Assembly (NCBI RefSeq): GCF_900188025.1
Contig: NZ_FZNO01000008.1
Coordinates: forward strand, 1 to 64,000
Length of the DNA: 64,000 nt
Reading direction: 5' to 3'
Source: Blastococcus mobilis
Lineage (GTDB): Bacteria > Actinomycetota > Actinomycetes > Mycobacteriales > Geodermatophilaceae
Below, piece after piece: positions 25,020 through 34,267 of this stretch. The position numbers and the translations under genes were made by a program. The stretch's first letter is position 1; the number at the start of each line of letters is the position of its first letter. The notes beneath the pieces were generated by a model, which saw only the letters and a list, made by a program, of their open reading frames with translations, did no database searches and was not told where the DNA came from.

Positions 25020-25829
25020 GTGGCGAGCCTGGAGCTCCACTTCCTGGGCCACTCGACCGTCCGGATCGGGCTGGCCGGGCGGACCGTGCTCACCGATCCC
25101 CTCCTCGCCACGACGGTCGGCCTGCTCCGCCGGGTCGTCCCGCTGCCCCACCCCTCCACGTGGGCCGGTGTCGACCTCGTCCTGCTCAGTCACCTCCACG
25201 GCGACCACCTGCACCTCCCGTCCCTGCGCATGCTCGGGTTCGGGGTCCGGATCCTGGCCCCGCGCGGCGCCGGCACATGGCTGCGCGGGCGCGGGTTCCG
25301 CCGCGTCGACGAGCTCTCCGCCGGCGAGACGATCCGGGACGGCGACCTGCGCGTCACCGCCGTCCGCGCCGAGCACAGCGGCCACCGCTGGGGCCCGCGG
25401 TCCACGCACGGGCCCGATACCGAGGCCATCGGCTTCCTGCTCGAGGGGTCCGGCCACACCGTCTACGTCAGCGGTGACACCGGGCTCTTCGACCGGATGA
25501 GCCTGCTCGGCGAGCGCGACGTCGACGTCGCCCTGCTACCGGTCTGGGGCTGGGGCCCGACCCTTGGCCCAGGACACCTCGACCCGGTCGGTGCCGCGGA
25601 CGCCGCCGCGCTGATCCGGCCGCGGATCGCCGTCCCCGTCCACTGGGGCACGCTGGCCCTCGCCGGCATGACGTCGATCCCCTCACCGCTGCGCGCCCGG
25701 ATGCGACGCCTGCTGGTCGACCCGCCGCACGCCTTCGCCACGGAGGTCGCCGCGCGGGGTCTGCCCACGCGGGTCGTGGTCACCGCCCCCGGCTCGCCGG
25801 TCGACCTCTCGCTTCCGGCGGCGGCATGA
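25020..25829 (+). CDS. MBL-fold metal-dependent hydrolase (UlaG-like)
   Basis: 269 residues from GTG 25020 (VASLELHFLGHSTVRIGLAG). Metal ligands: SHLHGDHLH, AEHSGHRWGPR, YVSGDTGLFD, and PVHWGT near the end, the order of the UlaG/YfeS-like metallo-beta-lactamase branch. Such enzymes hydrolyse phosphoesters or lactones in the cytoplasm; the substrate here is unknown. It follows the c-di-GMP pair by 138 bases, and its stop overlaps the DedA gene ATG by 4 bases. Confidence 0.85.
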   Translation: MASLELHFLGHSTVRIGLAGRTVLTDPLLATTVGLLRRVVPLPHPSTWAGVDLVLLSHLHGDHLHLPSLRMLGFGVRILAPRGAGTWLRGRGFRRVDELSAGETIRDGDLRVTAVRAEHSGHRWGPRSTHGPDTEAIGFLLEGSGHTVYVSGDTGLFDRMSLLGERDVDVALLPVWGWGPTLGPGHLDPVGAADAAALIRPRIAVPVHWGTLALAGMTSIPSPLRARMRRLLVDPPHAFATEVAARGLPTRVVVTAPGSPVDLSLPAAA

Positions 25830-26452
25830 ACGCCGACCTGCTGGCGGCCGCGAGCGACGGGACCGCGATCGGCTACCCGCTGCTCTTCGGGCTGGTGCTG
25901 CTCGGCTCGGTCGTGCCCGTGGTGCCGACCGGAGCCGTCGTGGGCGCCGCGGCCGCGTTCGCCATGACCACCGACGCCCTGGGCCTGCCGCTGGTGCTCG
26001 CCGCGTCCACCCTCGGCGCGCTCGCCGGCGACCTGATCACCTTCGCGATCTGCCGCTTCGGCGGGCCCTCGGCGGTCCGCTGGGTCACCCGGGGTCAGCA
26101 TGCGGAGCGGATCGACGAGGTGCGCGAGCAGTTCCGCCGGCACGGCTGGCAGATCGTGGTCACCGGCCGCCTGCTGCCCGCCGGACGGATCCCGGTCCTG
26201 GTCGCCGCGGGCGCCCTCGCGTATCCGTGGCGGCGGCTCGTGCCCGCATCCCTGCTGGCGACGTTCCTCTGGGCGCTGGCCTACGCGCTGCTCGGCGTCG
26301 TCAGCGGCGGCGTCTTCGACTCCCCGCTGGTGGCCACCCTGATCGCCACGGTGCTGGTGCTAGCCGTCGGTGGGGTCCTGAACGTCGTCGGCGCGCGCCG
26401 CCGGGTGCCGGCACCGGTGACGCGCCGGCCCGAGCGCTGCGAGTCCGCGTGA
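25826..26452 (+). CDS. DedA-family membrane protein
   Basis: 208 residues with about five membrane segments. The DedA signature region is VVTGRLLPAGRIPVLVAAGA, then AYPWRRLVPASLLATFLWAL. DedA proteins are phospholipid flippase-like and needed for envelope homeostasis. The ATG overlaps the MBL-hydrolase stop and its stop overlaps the GTG of the membrane phosphodiesterase, so the three genes form a tight unit, consistent with a shared lipid or envelope role (inference). Confidence 0.88.
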   Translation: MNADLLAAASDGTAIGYPLLFGLVLLGSVVPVVPTGAVVGAAAAFAMTTDALGLPLVLAASTLGALAGDLITFAICRFGGPSAVRWVTRGQHAERIDEVREQFRRHGWQIVVTGRLLPAGRIPVLVAAGALAYPWRRLVPASLLATFLWALAYALLGVVSGGVFDSPLVATLIATVLVLAVGGVLNVVGARRRVPAPVTRRPERCESA

Positions 26453-28755
26453 CCGCGCCCCCCGAACGCGGCCGGCTCCTGCGCACCGGCCGCACGCTGG
26501 CCCGCGCGCTCCTCACCTGGGTCGCGGTCACCGTCGCGCTCGCGGCACTGAGCGATCGCGTGACCGGATTCGAGCTGCCGTCGTGGTGGCACGCTCCCGT
26601 CCTCGCCCTTCTGCTCGGCGTGCTCAGCGCCGTGGCCTGGCCACTGGTCATGCGGGCGGTCCTGCCGATCGCCTTCCTCACCCTCGGCCTCGGCAGCTTC
26701 CTGCTCTTCGCGGCGGCCGTGCTCGCCGTCTCCTTCGCCGTCCCCGGCGTGGTGGTGGCGAACCTGACGGTCGCGGTTCTCGTCGCGCTCACCATGGCCG
26801 TGGTCTCCGGCGTCGTCAGCAGCCTGCTCGCCGTCGACGAGGACGAGATCTTCTTCCGCCGGGCCCGGCGGCGCGCCCGGCAGGCACCGGGCGACGGCGA
26901 CCGGCCACCTGGCGTGCTGTTCCTGCAGATCGACGCGCTGTCCTACGACACGGCGCGCCGCGCCGTCCGCGACGGCTGGATGCCGAACCTGGCGTCCTGG
27001 CTGCGGTCGGGCAGTCACACGTTGACCTGGTGGCACACCGACTGGAGTTCCCAGACCGGGGCTGCGGTCAGCGGCATCCTGCACGGCTCCAACCACGACA
27101 TCCTCGGCTTCCGCTGGTACGAGAAGGACCGCGACCACGTCACCTGCGTCTCGCACCCGGTCGACGCCGCCGAGGTCGAGCGACGGCACTCCGACGGACG
27201 CGGGCTGCTCGCGGGGGACGGCGCCGGCCGCGGCAACCTGTTCACCGGCGACGCCCCGCACGTCAGCCTCACCATGAGCTCGCTGGCCCACGTCGTGCCG
27301 GCCCGCGCCCGCCGCGCGCGCCGCACCCGCGACCGGGTCGGCTCGGGGTACTACGCCTACTTCGCCAATCCGCTGAACGCGGTCCGCACCATCGGGGTCT
27401 CGGTCGTCGACGTGCTCCGCGAGCTCGCCGCTGCGGCCCGGGAACGGCGCGACGACGTGCGGCCACGCGTCAGCCGCGGCGGCATCTACCCACTGGCGCG
27501 GCCGGGGGTCACCGTCATCTCCCGCGACGTCGTCGTTTTCGCCCTGCTCGAGGACATGCTGGCCGGGCGCCCGGTGGTGTACGCCGACTTCCTCGGCTAC
27601 GACGAGGCCGCCCACCACGCCGGCCTCGAGCGCGCGGACAGCCTGGCGGTGCTGCGGGGCATCGACCAGCAGCTGGGCCGCCTGCGCCGCGCCGGCGCCG
27701 TGGCCCCGCGCGACTACCACCTCGTCGTGCTCTCCGACCACGGTCAGACGCAGGGCTGGGCCTTCGCCGACCGGTTCGGGGAGTCGATCGAGGAACTCGT
27801 CGGCCGGCTGTGCGGCTCGGGCGCCCTCCCCCGCAAGCGGCAGAACACCGGGACGAAGAACAGCCGCCGGCCGGTGGAGAGCTGGCAGGTGACCACCGCG
27901 CTCGCCGAGAGCGCCGGCCCGATCGCCCGGCGGCTCCGCGACCGGGTGGAGCAGGCGGAGGCGGTCCGGCACGACCACGAGTTCGAGCGCGGCACGACCG
28001 GCGCGGTGCCGCGGGTGGCGCCGGGCGTGGTCTGCGTCGTCTCCGGCCACACCGCGATGGTCTCCTTCCCCGACCTCCCCGGACGCGTGTCGCTGGAGGA
28101 GATCGAGCGACACTGGCCCGACCTGCTGCCCGGGCTGGTCGACCACAACGGCGTCGGCTTCGTGCTGGTGCACTCCGAGGAGAGCGGCCCGGTGGTGCTC
28201 GGCCGGGAGGGGCTGCACCGGCTGGCGTCGGGCGTCGTGATCGGCACCGACCCGCTGCTGCCCTACGGCGAGCACGCCGCCGGCCTGGTCGCCCGGGTCT
28301 CCTCGTTCCCGCACTGCGCCGACGTCGTCATCAACAGCCGGTACGACCCCGACACCGACGAGGCCTCACCGTTCGAGCCGCACGTCGGCTCCCACGGGGG
28401 ACTCGGCGGGCCGCAGCAGCGCGCCGTGCTCGCCTACCCCCGCGCCTGGACGCCGCCCGGCGAGATCGTCGGCGCGGAGCACCTGCACCGGGTGCTGCGC
28501 GGCTGGCTCACCGACCTCGGCCACCCCGAGCCCACGGGTGAGGGCGCCGCGGTCGGCGAGGACAGCCCGACCGCGCTCGGGAAGGTCCTCGTCCGCGCGG
28601 GTTCCGCCCCACCGGAGCCCGTTCACCGCACCCGGGAGGATCCGCGGCGGGGGCCCGACGGAGCGCGCGGCGTCGGAAAGCTCCTCGTACCGGAGCAGCA
28701 GCATGACGGCGTGCACGATCACGTCGATCGCGGCAGTTCCGAGGCTCATCGCTGA
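26449..28755 (+). CDS. Membrane protein with alkaline-phosphatase-superfamily (nucleotide pyrophosphatase-type) domain
   Basis: 768 residues from the GTG overlapping the DedA stop. Residues ~20-125 carry four membrane helices resembling phage-holin-like membrane proteins. The remainder is a type I phosphodiesterase/alkaline phosphatase fold: VLFLQIDALSYDTARRAV (first metal Asp), MPNLASWL, TDWSSQTGAAVSGILHG (nucleophile region), YADFLGYDEAAHHAG, VVLSDHGQTQGWAFADRFG, and HVGSHGGLGG. All metal-ligand regions are visible. A likely role is hydrolysis of a phosphodiester on a lipid or polymer head group outside the membrane. The C-terminal ~70 residues are low complexity. Confidence 0.85.
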   Translation: MTAPPERGRLLRTGRTLARALLTWVAVTVALAALSDRVTGFELPSWWHAPVLALLLGVLSAVAWPLVMRAVLPIAFLTLGLGSFLLFAAAVLAVSFAVPGVVVANLTVAVLVALTMAVVSGVVSSLLAVDEDEIFFRRARRRARQAPGDGDRPPGVLFLQIDALSYDTARRAVRDGWMPNLASWLRSGSHTLTWWHTDWSSQTGAAVSGILHGSNHDILGFRWYEKDRDHVTCVSHPVDAAEVERRHSDGRGLLAGDGAGRGNLFTGDAPHVSLTMSSLAHVVPARARRARRTRDRVGSGYYAYFANPLNAVRTIGVSVVDVLRELAAAARERRDDVRPRVSRGGIYPLARPGVTVISRDVVVFALLEDMLAGRPVVYADFLGYDEAAHHAGLERADSLAVLRGIDQQLGRLRRAGAVAPRDYHLVVLSDHGQTQGWAFADRFGESIEELVGRLCGSGALPRKRQNTGTKNSRRPVESWQVTTALAESAGPIARRLRDRVEQAEAVRHDHEFERGTTGAVPRVAPGVVCVVSGHTAMVSFPDLPGRVSLEEIERHWPDLLPGLVDHNGVGFVLVHSEESGPVVLGREGLHRLASGVVIGTDPLLPYGEHAAGLVARVSSFPHCADVVINSRYDPDTDEASPFEPHVGSHGGLGGPQQRAVLAYPRAWTPPGEIVGAEHLHRVLRGWLTDLGHPEPTGEGAAVGEDSPTALGKVLVRAGSAPPEPVHRTREDPRRGPDGARGVGKLLVPEQQHDGVHDHVDRGSSEAHR

Positions 28756-28831
28756 CCCGCTCCGACGTGTCCCCGATGCGGTTCAGGATTGCCGGGAGCG
28801 ACCGGGGAACGGGGGCGTCCGGGCCGCGCGG

Positions 28832-29569
28832 CTACGCCTCTCCCCGCCGGGGCATTCCGCGCAGCTGACCGGTCGCGACCAGTTGCTCCGCGACCAGGCG
28901 CAGCTCGGAGTTGGTCTGCATCGAGATCCGGGCCAGCAGCTGGAACGCCCGATCCGCGGGCAGCTTGTGGCGCTCCATGAGGATGCCCTTGGCCTGATCG
29001 ATCACCGCCCTGCTCTCGATGGCGACCTGCAGGTGGTCCGCGAGGGCGTGCGCGTTCTCGTACGCGAACATGTTCGCCACCGCGACGCCGGCATAGGGGG
29101 CGAACCGACGCCCGGCCTCGCGGCTCTCCTCGTCGAAGGCGGCGGGCTCGCGGGCGTAGACGTTCAGCGCCCCGGCGATGCCCTCACCGAGCGGCAGCGG
29201 GATCGACAGCGAGCTCAGCGAGCCGTGCTCGACAGCCCGCTGCGCGTAGTCCCGCCACCGCGTCTCGACGCGCGCGTCGACCACCTCGGTGACCTCCCCG
29301 CTGCCGGCCGCGTGCAGGCAGGGCCCGTATCCCCGGCCGTACTGGCTCTCGTCGCAGTCACGTGCGAGGTCGCCGGTGAAGACGGCGGTCGTCGGCCGGT
29401 CGTTCACCAGCAGCGAGATGGAGGCCTCGCCGTGCCCGGGCATGACTACCTTCGTCAGCTCGACGACACGCTGCACCAGGCTCTCCATCGAGTGCTCGTG
29501 GAGAACCAGCAGGCCGAGCTCCTCGAGCGCCTGGGCCGCCGCCCCGTCGGCTGTCTCGCTGGTGGGCAC
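28832..29569 (-). CDS. GAF-ANTAR RNA-binding antitermination regulator
   Basis: 245 residues. GTG 29569 has GGAGG six bases upstream. The GAF domain (residues ~20-160) includes ISLLVNDRPTTAVFTGDLAR and LSIPLPLGEGIAGALNVYAR. The C-terminal ANTAR domain has ALADHLQVAIESRAVIDQAK, then GILMERHKLPADRAFQLLAR. ANTAR proteins bind paired RNA hairpins and prevent termination. It has no receiver domain, so the GAF pocket is the likely input. The gene stands alone, convergent with the phosphodiesterase operon. Confidence 0.92.
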   Translation of the reverse strand: MPTSETADGAAAQALEELGLLVLHEHSMESLVQRVVELTKVVMPGHGEASISLLVNDRPTTAVFTGDLARDCDESQYGRGYGPCLHAAGSGEVTEVVDARVETRWRDYAQRAVEHGSLSSLSIPLPLGEGIAGALNVYAREPAAFDEESREAGRRFAPYAGVAVANMFAYENAHALADHLQVAIESRAVIDQAKGILMERHKLPADRAFQLLARISMQTNSELRLVAEQLVATGQLRGMPRRGEA

Positions 29570-30005
29570 GTCAGGCCTCCGGTCCACTGCACCGGGGGAG
29601 GCACCTCGGCCACAGGACTGCTCAGGCCCCGTGCGGGTGCGCCGCGATCTGACGCACGTTCGACGCGGGGACGACCCCAGCGCCTGTCCCGAGCCTACGC
29701 CCGGCACGCGGCGTCCGGGCGGGCTGCGTGGAAGAGCGCCGCCCGAGACCGCGGTGACGACGGTGCCGTGCGCCGGCGACGCAGCGGGTCATGGCTGCGA
29801 CGGTGCGCGTCGTCCCCACGGTCCGGGCGGCTGTTCCCCCCGTGGTGCGGTACCGACTCTGCACGGCCGACCGCACGGGACCCGCTCGGCAGCCGCAAGG
29901 AATCCACAAGATGCCCGGGGGCGGAACGGCACCGTGCGATGACGAACACATGAACACCCGGGTGCCGTTCTGGCACCGGGCCCCGTCCTCGTCGACAGTG
30001 AGCCG
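29570..30005. other. Long divergent intergenic region
   Basis: 436 bases between the GAF-ANTAR gene and the first GpgS gene. I see no convincing ORF with a ribosome site and no repeat. A less GC-rich patch around 29890-29955 (AAGGAATCCACAAGATG, GATGACGAACACATGAACAC) could hold the gpgS promoter. I see no paired-hairpin ANTAR target I would defend. Confidence 0.4.
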
Positions 30006-30998
30006 ATGAGACCCGACGCCCGCGCCTGGTTCCAGCACCGCACGTCGTCGGCCACCACCCTGGCCGCCATCGACATCGACGCCCTGCTGCGGGCCAAGCG
30101 CCGGGGCGGGCACCGGGTCAGCGTCGTCCTGCCGGCCCGGAACGAGGCGGCGACCGTCGGGCGCCTGGTCGCCACCCTGCGGGAACGCTGGATGCTCCGC
30201 CTGCCCCTGGTGGACGAGCTCCTCGTGGTCGACTCGGACTCCACCGACGCCACCGCCGACGTCGCCCGGGCCGCCGGCGCGGACGTCGTCGCCACCACCG
30301 CCGTACTGCCCGCCCACGGCAGCCGGCCCGGCAAGGGCGAGGCGCTGTGGAAGTCGCTGGCCGCCACCACCGGCGACCTCGTCGTCTTCCTCGACGCCGA
30401 CCTCATCGGGGACGTCGCCCACTACGTGCCCGGCCTGCTCGGCCCGCTGCTCACCGACCCCCAGGTGCTGTACGTCAAGGGCTGCTACACCCGCCCGCTC
30501 GAGATCGACGGGCAGGTGGTGCCGGCCGGCGGCGGTCGCGTCACCGAGCTGACCGCCCGGCCGCTGCTCAACGCGCTCTGGCCGGAGCTGGCCGGGTTCG
30601 TCCAGCCGCTCGGTGGCGAGTACGCCGGGCGCCGCTCGGCCCTGGAGCAGGTGCCGTTCGTCTCCGCGTACGGCGTGGAGGTGGGACTGCTGATCGATCT
30701 GCTCCGGCTCGGAGGGCTCCCCGCGCTGGCGCAGGTGGACCTGGGCGTCCGCCGGCACACCTCCCAGTCGCAGGAGGCGCTCGGCGTGATGGCCGGGGAG
30801 GTCGTGTCCGCGATCCTCGCCCGCGCCGAGTCCGGGCGGCCCGGGCACCATCCGCTCACCGCCAGCGGACTGCTCACGCAGTTCCGGCACGACGGCTCCG
30901 GCTTCGTGCCCAGCAGTCGCGCCGTCGCCGTCGAGGAGCGGCCCCCGATGGTGACGGTTCCGGACTACCGCGCCCACGGGGCCGGGATGGCCGGCTGA
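30006..30998 (+). CDS. gpgS: Glucosyl-3-phosphoglycerate synthase (GT81), copy 1
   Basis: 330 residues. GT-A signature: RVSVVLPARNEAATVGRLVA, DELLVVDSDSTDATADVARA, PGKGEALWKSL, VVFLDADL (DxD metal motif), LLGPLLTDPQVLYVKGCYTR and GFVQPLGGEYAGRR. These are hallmark GpgS motifs: it transfers glucose from a nucleotide sugar to 3-phosphoglycerate, the first step to glucosylglycerate and methylglucose polysaccharides. A second paralogue lies at 32096-33052 with a GDPD gene between. Length and motifs are complete. Confidence 0.92.
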   Translation: MRPDARAWFQHRTSSATTLAAIDIDALLRAKRRGGHRVSVVLPARNEAATVGRLVATLRERWMLRLPLVDELLVVDSDSTDATADVARAAGADVVATTAVLPAHGSRPGKGEALWKSLAATTGDLVVFLDADLIGDVAHYVPGLLGPLLTDPQVLYVKGCYTRPLEIDGQVVPAGGGRVTELTARPLLNALWPELAGFVQPLGGEYAGRRSALEQVPFVSAYGVEVGLLIDLLRLGGLPALAQVDLGVRRHTSQSQEALGVMAGEVVSAILARAESGRPGHHPLTASGLLTQFRHDGSGFVPSSRAVAVEERPPMVTVPDYRAHGAGMAG

Positions 30999-31104
30999 GC
31001 ACAGCGCTGGCCGGGGCCAGGTCTCGGCGTCCCGGCGCACGGGGAGACCCAGCTCGGCTGTCGCCGACCCGTCGGACGAGGGAAGATCAGTTGGTGCCGG
31101 TCGC

Positions 31105-31956
31105 TTGCCCCGCTCTGCTCCGGTGACCGCCCCGGAAGTGGTCGCCCACCGCGGGGCCACCGCGGGGGCGCCCGAACACACCCTCGCGGCCTACCGGCAC
31201 GCGGCCGCGATCGGCGCCGACGCCGTGGAGTGCGACGTCCGGATGACCCGTGACGGGGTGCTCGTCTGCGTGCACGACCGGCAGATCAGGCACACCTCCA
31301 ACGGCCGCGGGATCGTCTCGGCGCTGCACCTGGCGGAGCTCGAGCAGTTCCAGTTCGGCCCCCGCCGCCGCCGGAACCCGTGGGCCGACGACGAGATCGT
31401 CGCCGTCACCGACGAGCCCGACGTCGAGAACGGCCTGGTTCTGACCCTGGACCGGCTGCTCGACTACATCACCGCCACCCCCGGCACCGTGCGGCTGGCC
31501 ATCGAGACCAAGCACCCGACTCGGCACGCCCGCAAGGTGGAGGAGGCGCTGGTGGCCTGCCTGCGCCGCTACGGCCTGCTGGGGAACGGGCGCCCGGTGG
31601 AATGGGCCGGCAAGCCCGCCGTCCGGATGATGAGCTTCTCCCAGCTCGCCGTGCGCCGGATGGCGGACCTGGCCCCCGCCGTGCCGACCGTGCAGCTGAT
31701 CGGCAAGCGGCTGCGGCCGGTGCGGCGCGAGCTGCTCAACGGGGCCGCCACGGCGGTCGGGCCCGGCATCGGCCTGCTGCGCGCGGACCCCGCCTTCGTC
31801 GCCGACGCCCACGCCGCCGGTAAGGAGGTCCACGTCTGGACGGTCAACCGCGCCGCCGACCTGGACCTCGCTCGCGATCTGGGCGTGGACGTCGTCATCA
31901 CCGACCGGCCCGACGACCTGCTCCACCGCCTCGGCCGCGGCGGCCTCACCGCCTGA
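31105..31956 (+). CDS. Glycerophosphodiester phosphodiesterase
   Basis: 283 residues from TTG 31105; GTG 31123 is an equally good start. The GDPD TIM-barrel motifs are complete: VVAHRGATAGAPEHTLAAYR, GADAVECDVRMTRDGVLVCV then HDRQIRHTSNGRG, TVRLAIETKHPTR, KEVHVWTVNRA and GVDVVITDRPDDLL. It hydrolyses glycerophosphodiesters to sn-glycerol-3-phosphate and an alcohol, with Ca or Mg. No signal peptide, so cytoplasmic. It lies between two GpgS genes, linking glycerol-phosphate turnover and 3-phosphoglycerate-derived osmolyte synthesis (inference). Confidence 0.92.
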   Translation: MPRSAPVTAPEVVAHRGATAGAPEHTLAAYRHAAAIGADAVECDVRMTRDGVLVCVHDRQIRHTSNGRGIVSALHLAELEQFQFGPRRRRNPWADDEIVAVTDEPDVENGLVLTLDRLLDYITATPGTVRLAIETKHPTRHARKVEEALVACLRRYGLLGNGRPVEWAGKPAVRMMSFSQLAVRRMADLAPAVPTVQLIGKRLRPVRRELLNGAATAVGPGIGLLRADPAFVADAHAAGKEVHVWTVNRAADLDLARDLGVDVVITDRPDDLLHRLGRGGLTA

Positions 31957-32095
31957 CGCGCCCACCACGTCGCGCGCCCACCGCCCGCGGCAAGTGGCGC
32001 GACGCAACCCGCCGACCAGCGGTCTTCGGTACGGCATCCTGCGCCGACGACCCACCGCGCCGGCGACCCGTCCGACGCCCGTCCAGGGGGCGCCC

Positions 32096-33052
32096 ATGCG
32101 AGCTGACGTCCGGCGATGGCTCCACGACCGCACCTACCCGGGAAACCGGTGGGAACCCCGAGCCCTGCTGCGCGCCAAACACCAGCAGGGCACCACCGTC
32201 AGCGTCGTCCTGCCCGCGCTGGACGAGGAACGCACGGTGGGCGCCATCGTGACGTCCATCCGGAGAACGCTCGTCGAGGCCTGCCCCCTGGTCGACGAGC
32301 TCGTCGTCATGGACAGCGGCTCGTGCGACCGGACCGCAGCGGTGGCCGGCGACGCCGGAGCCCGGGTGGTGCACGTCGACACCGTGCTGCCCGAGCACGG
32401 CGGTGTGCCCGGCAAGGGCGAGGCGCTCTGGAAGTCCCTCCACGTCACCAGCGGCGACCTGCTCGTCTTCGTCGACGCCGACCTGGTCGCCTTCGATCCG
32501 CGGTTCGTCGTGGGCCTGCTCGGCCCGCTGCTCACCGACCCGGCCGTCGGCTACGTCAAGGGCCTCTACGACCGGCCGCTGACCACCACGGAGGGGCTCG
32601 TCCCCTCCGGAGGCGGCCGGGTCACCGAACTGCTCGCCCGCCCGCTGCTCAACGCGTTCTGGCCGGAGCTCTCCGGCTTCGTCCAACCCCTGTCCGGTGA
32701 GTACGCCGGGCGCCGGGAGCTGCTGGAATCGGTGCCGTTCGCCTCCGGCTACGGCGTCGAGTTCGGCCTGTTGGTCGATCTGGCCCGCGTGGCCGGCGTG
32801 TCCGCCCTGGCCCAGGCCGATCTCGGCACCCGCCAGCACAGCCACCAGTCCGACGCGGCGCTCGGCCGGATGGCGGGGCAGATTTTGCAGACCGCGATGG
32901 CCAGGAGACCGGGTGGCGGCGCCCCCTCCCCCGAGCTCGTGCAGTTCCTGCGGACCGAGGACGGCGTCGAGGCGGTCAGCTGGGACGTCGGCACCAGGGA
33001 CCGGCCGCCCATGCGCCTGCTGCGCGCCGAACGGGGAGGCCGACGGCGGTGA
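32096..33052 (+). CDS. Glucosyl-3-phosphoglycerate synthase-like glycosyltransferase, copy 2
   Basis: 318 residues from ATG 32096. TVSVVLPALDEERTVGAIVT, DELVVMDSGSCDRTAAVAGD, PGKGEALWKSL, LLVFVDADLV, LLGPLLTDPAVGYVKGLYDR and GFVQPLSGEYAGRR are the same motif set as the gene at 30006, though the two differ throughout, so the duplication is old. The stop overlaps the next glycosyltransferase start by 4 bases. It may have a changed acceptor; this is inference from having two copies. Confidence 0.88.
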   Translation: MRADVRRWLHDRTYPGNRWEPRALLRAKHQQGTTVSVVLPALDEERTVGAIVTSIRRTLVEACPLVDELVVMDSGSCDRTAAVAGDAGARVVHVDTVLPEHGGVPGKGEALWKSLHVTSGDLLVFVDADLVAFDPRFVVGLLGPLLTDPAVGYVKGLYDRPLTTTEGLVPSGGGRVTELLARPLLNAFWPELSGFVQPLSGEYAGRRELLESVPFASGYGVEFGLLVDLARVAGVSALAQADLGTRQHSHQSDAALGRMAGQILQTAMARRPGGGAPSPELVQFLRTEDGVEAVSWDVGTRDRPPMRLLRAERGGRRR

Positions 33053-34245
33053 AAGTGCTGATGGACGCCGGACCGTGGCTGCCCGTGCCGCCGAACGGCT
33101 ACGGCGGCCTGGAGAACGTCGTCGCCACGCTGACCGCCGCGCTGCGGGCCCGGGGGCACACCGTCGTCCTGGCGACCGTCGGTGAATCGGACCTGCCGGC
33201 CGACGGGCAGGTCAGCGCCTTTCCCACCGGCCAGTTCCCCGTCCTCGCCGGTCCCTATCCGCAGGTCGTCGGCATCGCGCACGCGCACGAGCAGCTGGTG
33301 CTGCGGACCGTCGCCGAGCATGCCGAGGCCGGGGCGCCCTTCGACCTCGTGCACACCCACGTGGAGGTGGTCGGGCCGGCGGTCCTGGGAGCGCTGGGGA
33401 GCGACGGTCCGCCCGTGCTCGCCACGCTGCACTGGGACCTGCGCCGCAACGCCGACTTCTACCGGACCTTCGACGGGGGCGGTCGGGTGTTCTTCGCCGG
33501 CGTCTCGGACACGCAGCTGGCTCGGGCCCCCGCCGGTCTGCAGCGACAGGTCCTGGGGTCCGTCCCGCTCTCGGTGCCGATCCCGGCCGACCCGCCGCTG
33601 CCCCCGTCGGAACGGTCGGAGTTCGTGCTGGTCCTCTCCCGGATCTGCGAGCTCAAGGGTGCCGACACCGCCCTCCGGGCCTGCCGGGCGGCCGGCCTGC
33701 CCCTGGTGCTCGCCGGACCGGTGGCCGGCCTGCCCGACCCGGCGGCACTGGCGGCCGCCCGCGCCGACCCGCACCATCCCGCGCACACCCACCCCGACCT
33801 GTCCTGGTTCACCGAGCACGTGGAGCCGCTGCTGGACGACGGCGCCGCCCGCTGGATCGGGACGGTGGCGGGCGCGGAGAAGGCGCGGCTGGTGCGCGAG
33901 GCGCGCGCGGTCCTGTTCCCGATCCGCTGGGAGGAGCCGGGCGGAACCGCCGTCTGCGAGGCCCTGACCGCGGGGACGCCGGTGGTCGCGATGGCCCGCG
34001 GCTGCCTCCCCTCGCTCGTCGACCACGGCCGGACGGGCTTCCTGGCGACCGACGAGGCCGGCTTCACCGCAGCGCTGGGACGGCTCGGGGAGATCGACCC
34101 CGCCGTCTGCGCGGCAGAGGCGCGCCGGCGGTTCGCGCCCGCGGTCATGGCCGGGTGCTACGAGCAGCTCTACGCCGAGGCGCTGCGCCGCGCGGCCCTC
34201 GCGGCTCGGCCGGGCCGAACCGACGGCGCGGCCGAGAGCGGGTGA
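33049..34245 (+). CDS. Glycosyltransferase, GT4-like
   Basis: 398 residues. The N-terminus VKVLMDAGPWLPVPPNGYGG and LENVVATLTAALRARGH is typical of GT-B family-4 enzymes that act near nucleotide-sugar pools. The C-terminal half has EFVLVLSRICELKGADTALR and FPIRWEEPGGTAVCEALTAG (the E-x7-E type motif), then TPVVAMARGCLPSLVDHG. Donor and acceptor cannot be read from the sequence. Its start overlaps the GpgS-like gene by 4 bases, so both probably act on one glycoside. Confidence 0.85.
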   Translation: MKVLMDAGPWLPVPPNGYGGLENVVATLTAALRARGHTVVLATVGESDLPADGQVSAFPTGQFPVLAGPYPQVVGIAHAHEQLVLRTVAEHAEAGAPFDLVHTHVEVVGPAVLGALGSDGPPVLATLHWDLRRNADFYRTFDGGGRVFFAGVSDTQLARAPAGLQRQVLGSVPLSVPIPADPPLPPSERSEFVLVLSRICELKGADTALRACRAAGLPLVLAGPVAGLPDPAALAAARADPHHPAHTHPDLSWFTEHVEPLLDDGAARWIGTVAGAEKARLVREARAVLFPIRWEEPGGTAVCEALTAGTPVVAMARGCLPSLVDHGRTGFLATDEAGFTAALGRLGEIDPAVCAAEARRRFAPAVMAGCYEQLYAEALRRAALAARPGRTDGAAESG

Positions 34246-34267
34246 CGCCGGCGTGCGCCGAGGGTGC

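Noticed and set aside
26281-28314. A 677-codon minus-strand frame opposite the membrane phosphodiesterase
   Set aside because: It has no recognisable domain and no ribosome site; the plus-strand frame has all phosphodiesterase metal motifs and couples to DedA.
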